From Leptolyngbya sp. BC1307 (GTDB lineage Bacteria > Cyanobacteriota > Cyanobacteriia > Phormidesmidales > Phormidesmidaceae): a DNA stretch of 64,000 bases. Of this stretch, positions 63,767 through 64,000 are shown piece by piece. The translations under genes and the position numbers were made by a program. Each line of letters begins with the position of its first letter. Within the stretch, counting starts at the first letter, position 1. Under the pieces are notes generated by a model. The model was not told the DNA's origin. It did no database searches and worked only from the letters and a program-made list of their open reading frames with translations. Location: positions 124,001 to 188,000 of the forward strand of contig NZ_NRTA01000005.1 in assembly GCF_002286735.1 (NCBI RefSeq). Direction: 5' to 3'.

Positions 63767-64000
63767 CTATTCGACTTCTTCGCGACCCGGCAAAAAAATA
63801 TTGAGCAGTAGTGCGGTGAGGCCACCCGTCGAGATACCCGAAGAAAATATGCTCTTCACCAGCGTTGGCATTTGCTCTAGGATGTCTGGTGCGTAGGTGA
63901 CCCCAACGCCCAAGCCCAAAGAGGTTGCCAGGATGATAGCTGACCGCTTGGTAAAGGTAATCGTCGAGAGAATGCGAACACCGGCTGTAGCCACGCTGCC
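63767..64000 (-). CDS. NCS2 uracil/xanthine permease, C-terminal part (runs off the window)
   Basis: 77 C-terminal residues are visible: ATAGVRILSTITFTKRSAII, then LATSLGLGVGVTYAPDILEQ and SSGISTGGLTALLLNIFLP. The pattern of two last membrane helices with GISTGGLTALLLN fits NCS2 purine/pyrimidine-proton symporters. The 5' end lies beyond position 64000, so length and substrate cannot be judged. Confidence 0.85.
   Translation of the reverse strand, partial: GSVATAGVRILSTITFTKRSAIILATSLGLGVGVTYAPDILEQMPTLVKSIFSSGISTGGLTALLLNIFLPGREEVE

Overview
This window is cyanobacterial chromosome. The octamer GCGATCGC (the HIP1 palindrome) recurs in most genes. Several genes are cyanobacterial markers: an RpaB/Ycf27 response regulator, a Gap2-type glyceraldehyde-3-phosphate dehydrogenase, the photosystem II lipoprotein CyanoQ (PsbQ), and an Rcp1-like response regulator beside a histidine kinase with a phytochrome-type transmitter. 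The many multi-domain kinases, stress proteins and Uma2/VapC/type I restriction genes suit a Leptolyngbya- or Phormidesmis-like filamentous lineage. That placement is inference. I see no rRNA, tRNA, CRISPR array or intact insertion sequence.

Layout. 1-9.9 kb: a small CsbD stress protein, a DUF389 membrane protein, a run of minus-strand two-component genes (two REC-kinase hybrids, then an Rcp1-like regulator with a triple-PAS kinase), a NarL-type regulator and a YihY/BrkB membrane protein. 10-20.8 kb: a 1046-residue membrane protein with seven diverged repeats of about 98 residues, small exported proteins (one CsbD-like), DUF2294, an orphan response regulator, DUF2267 with a small acidic partner, an MscS channel and a diacylglycerol-kinase-family lipid kinase. 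These read as envelope and stress functions.

20.8-28.5 kb is the clearest accessory island. It holds a complete type I restriction-modification operon (hsdR, hsdM, hsdS), a frameshifted relic of a small HPEM-motif protein, a VapB/VapC-type toxin-antitoxin pair, a phosphoribosyltransferase-like protein whose PRPP loop looks degenerate, and a small one-helix membrane protein. The hsdR and hsdM coding strands are unusually G-rich, which suggests transfer. This is the best place to look for an undescribed defence module.

28.6-41.7 kb: an Hsp20 chaperone with an odd N-terminus, an N-acylglucosamine 2-epimerase, a coiled-coil protein of unknown function, an ABC exporter followed closely by an oxidoreductase-SelD fusion and the tRNA 2-selenouridine synthase SelU (a selenium-tRNA module without visible selenocysteine genes), a radical SAM protein and gap2. 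42.3-56.4 kb: core genes murC-murB, ybaB, a low-molecular-weight tyrosine phosphatase, a REC-GGDEF-EAL protein, radA divergent from rpaB, then plsX-fabH-fabD, a hexose-6-phosphate mutarotase and Uma2. 56.5-64 kb: DUF362 and folP arranged head to head with overlapping start codons, CyanoQ, a ThiO-like flavin oxidase, a GSP17M-like stress protein, a large hybrid kinase and the 3' end of an NCS2 permease.

Short tandem duplications of 8-16 bp recur in intergenic DNA here (7471, 15453, 29326, 42107, 46003, 50382). One of them runs through a stop codon.
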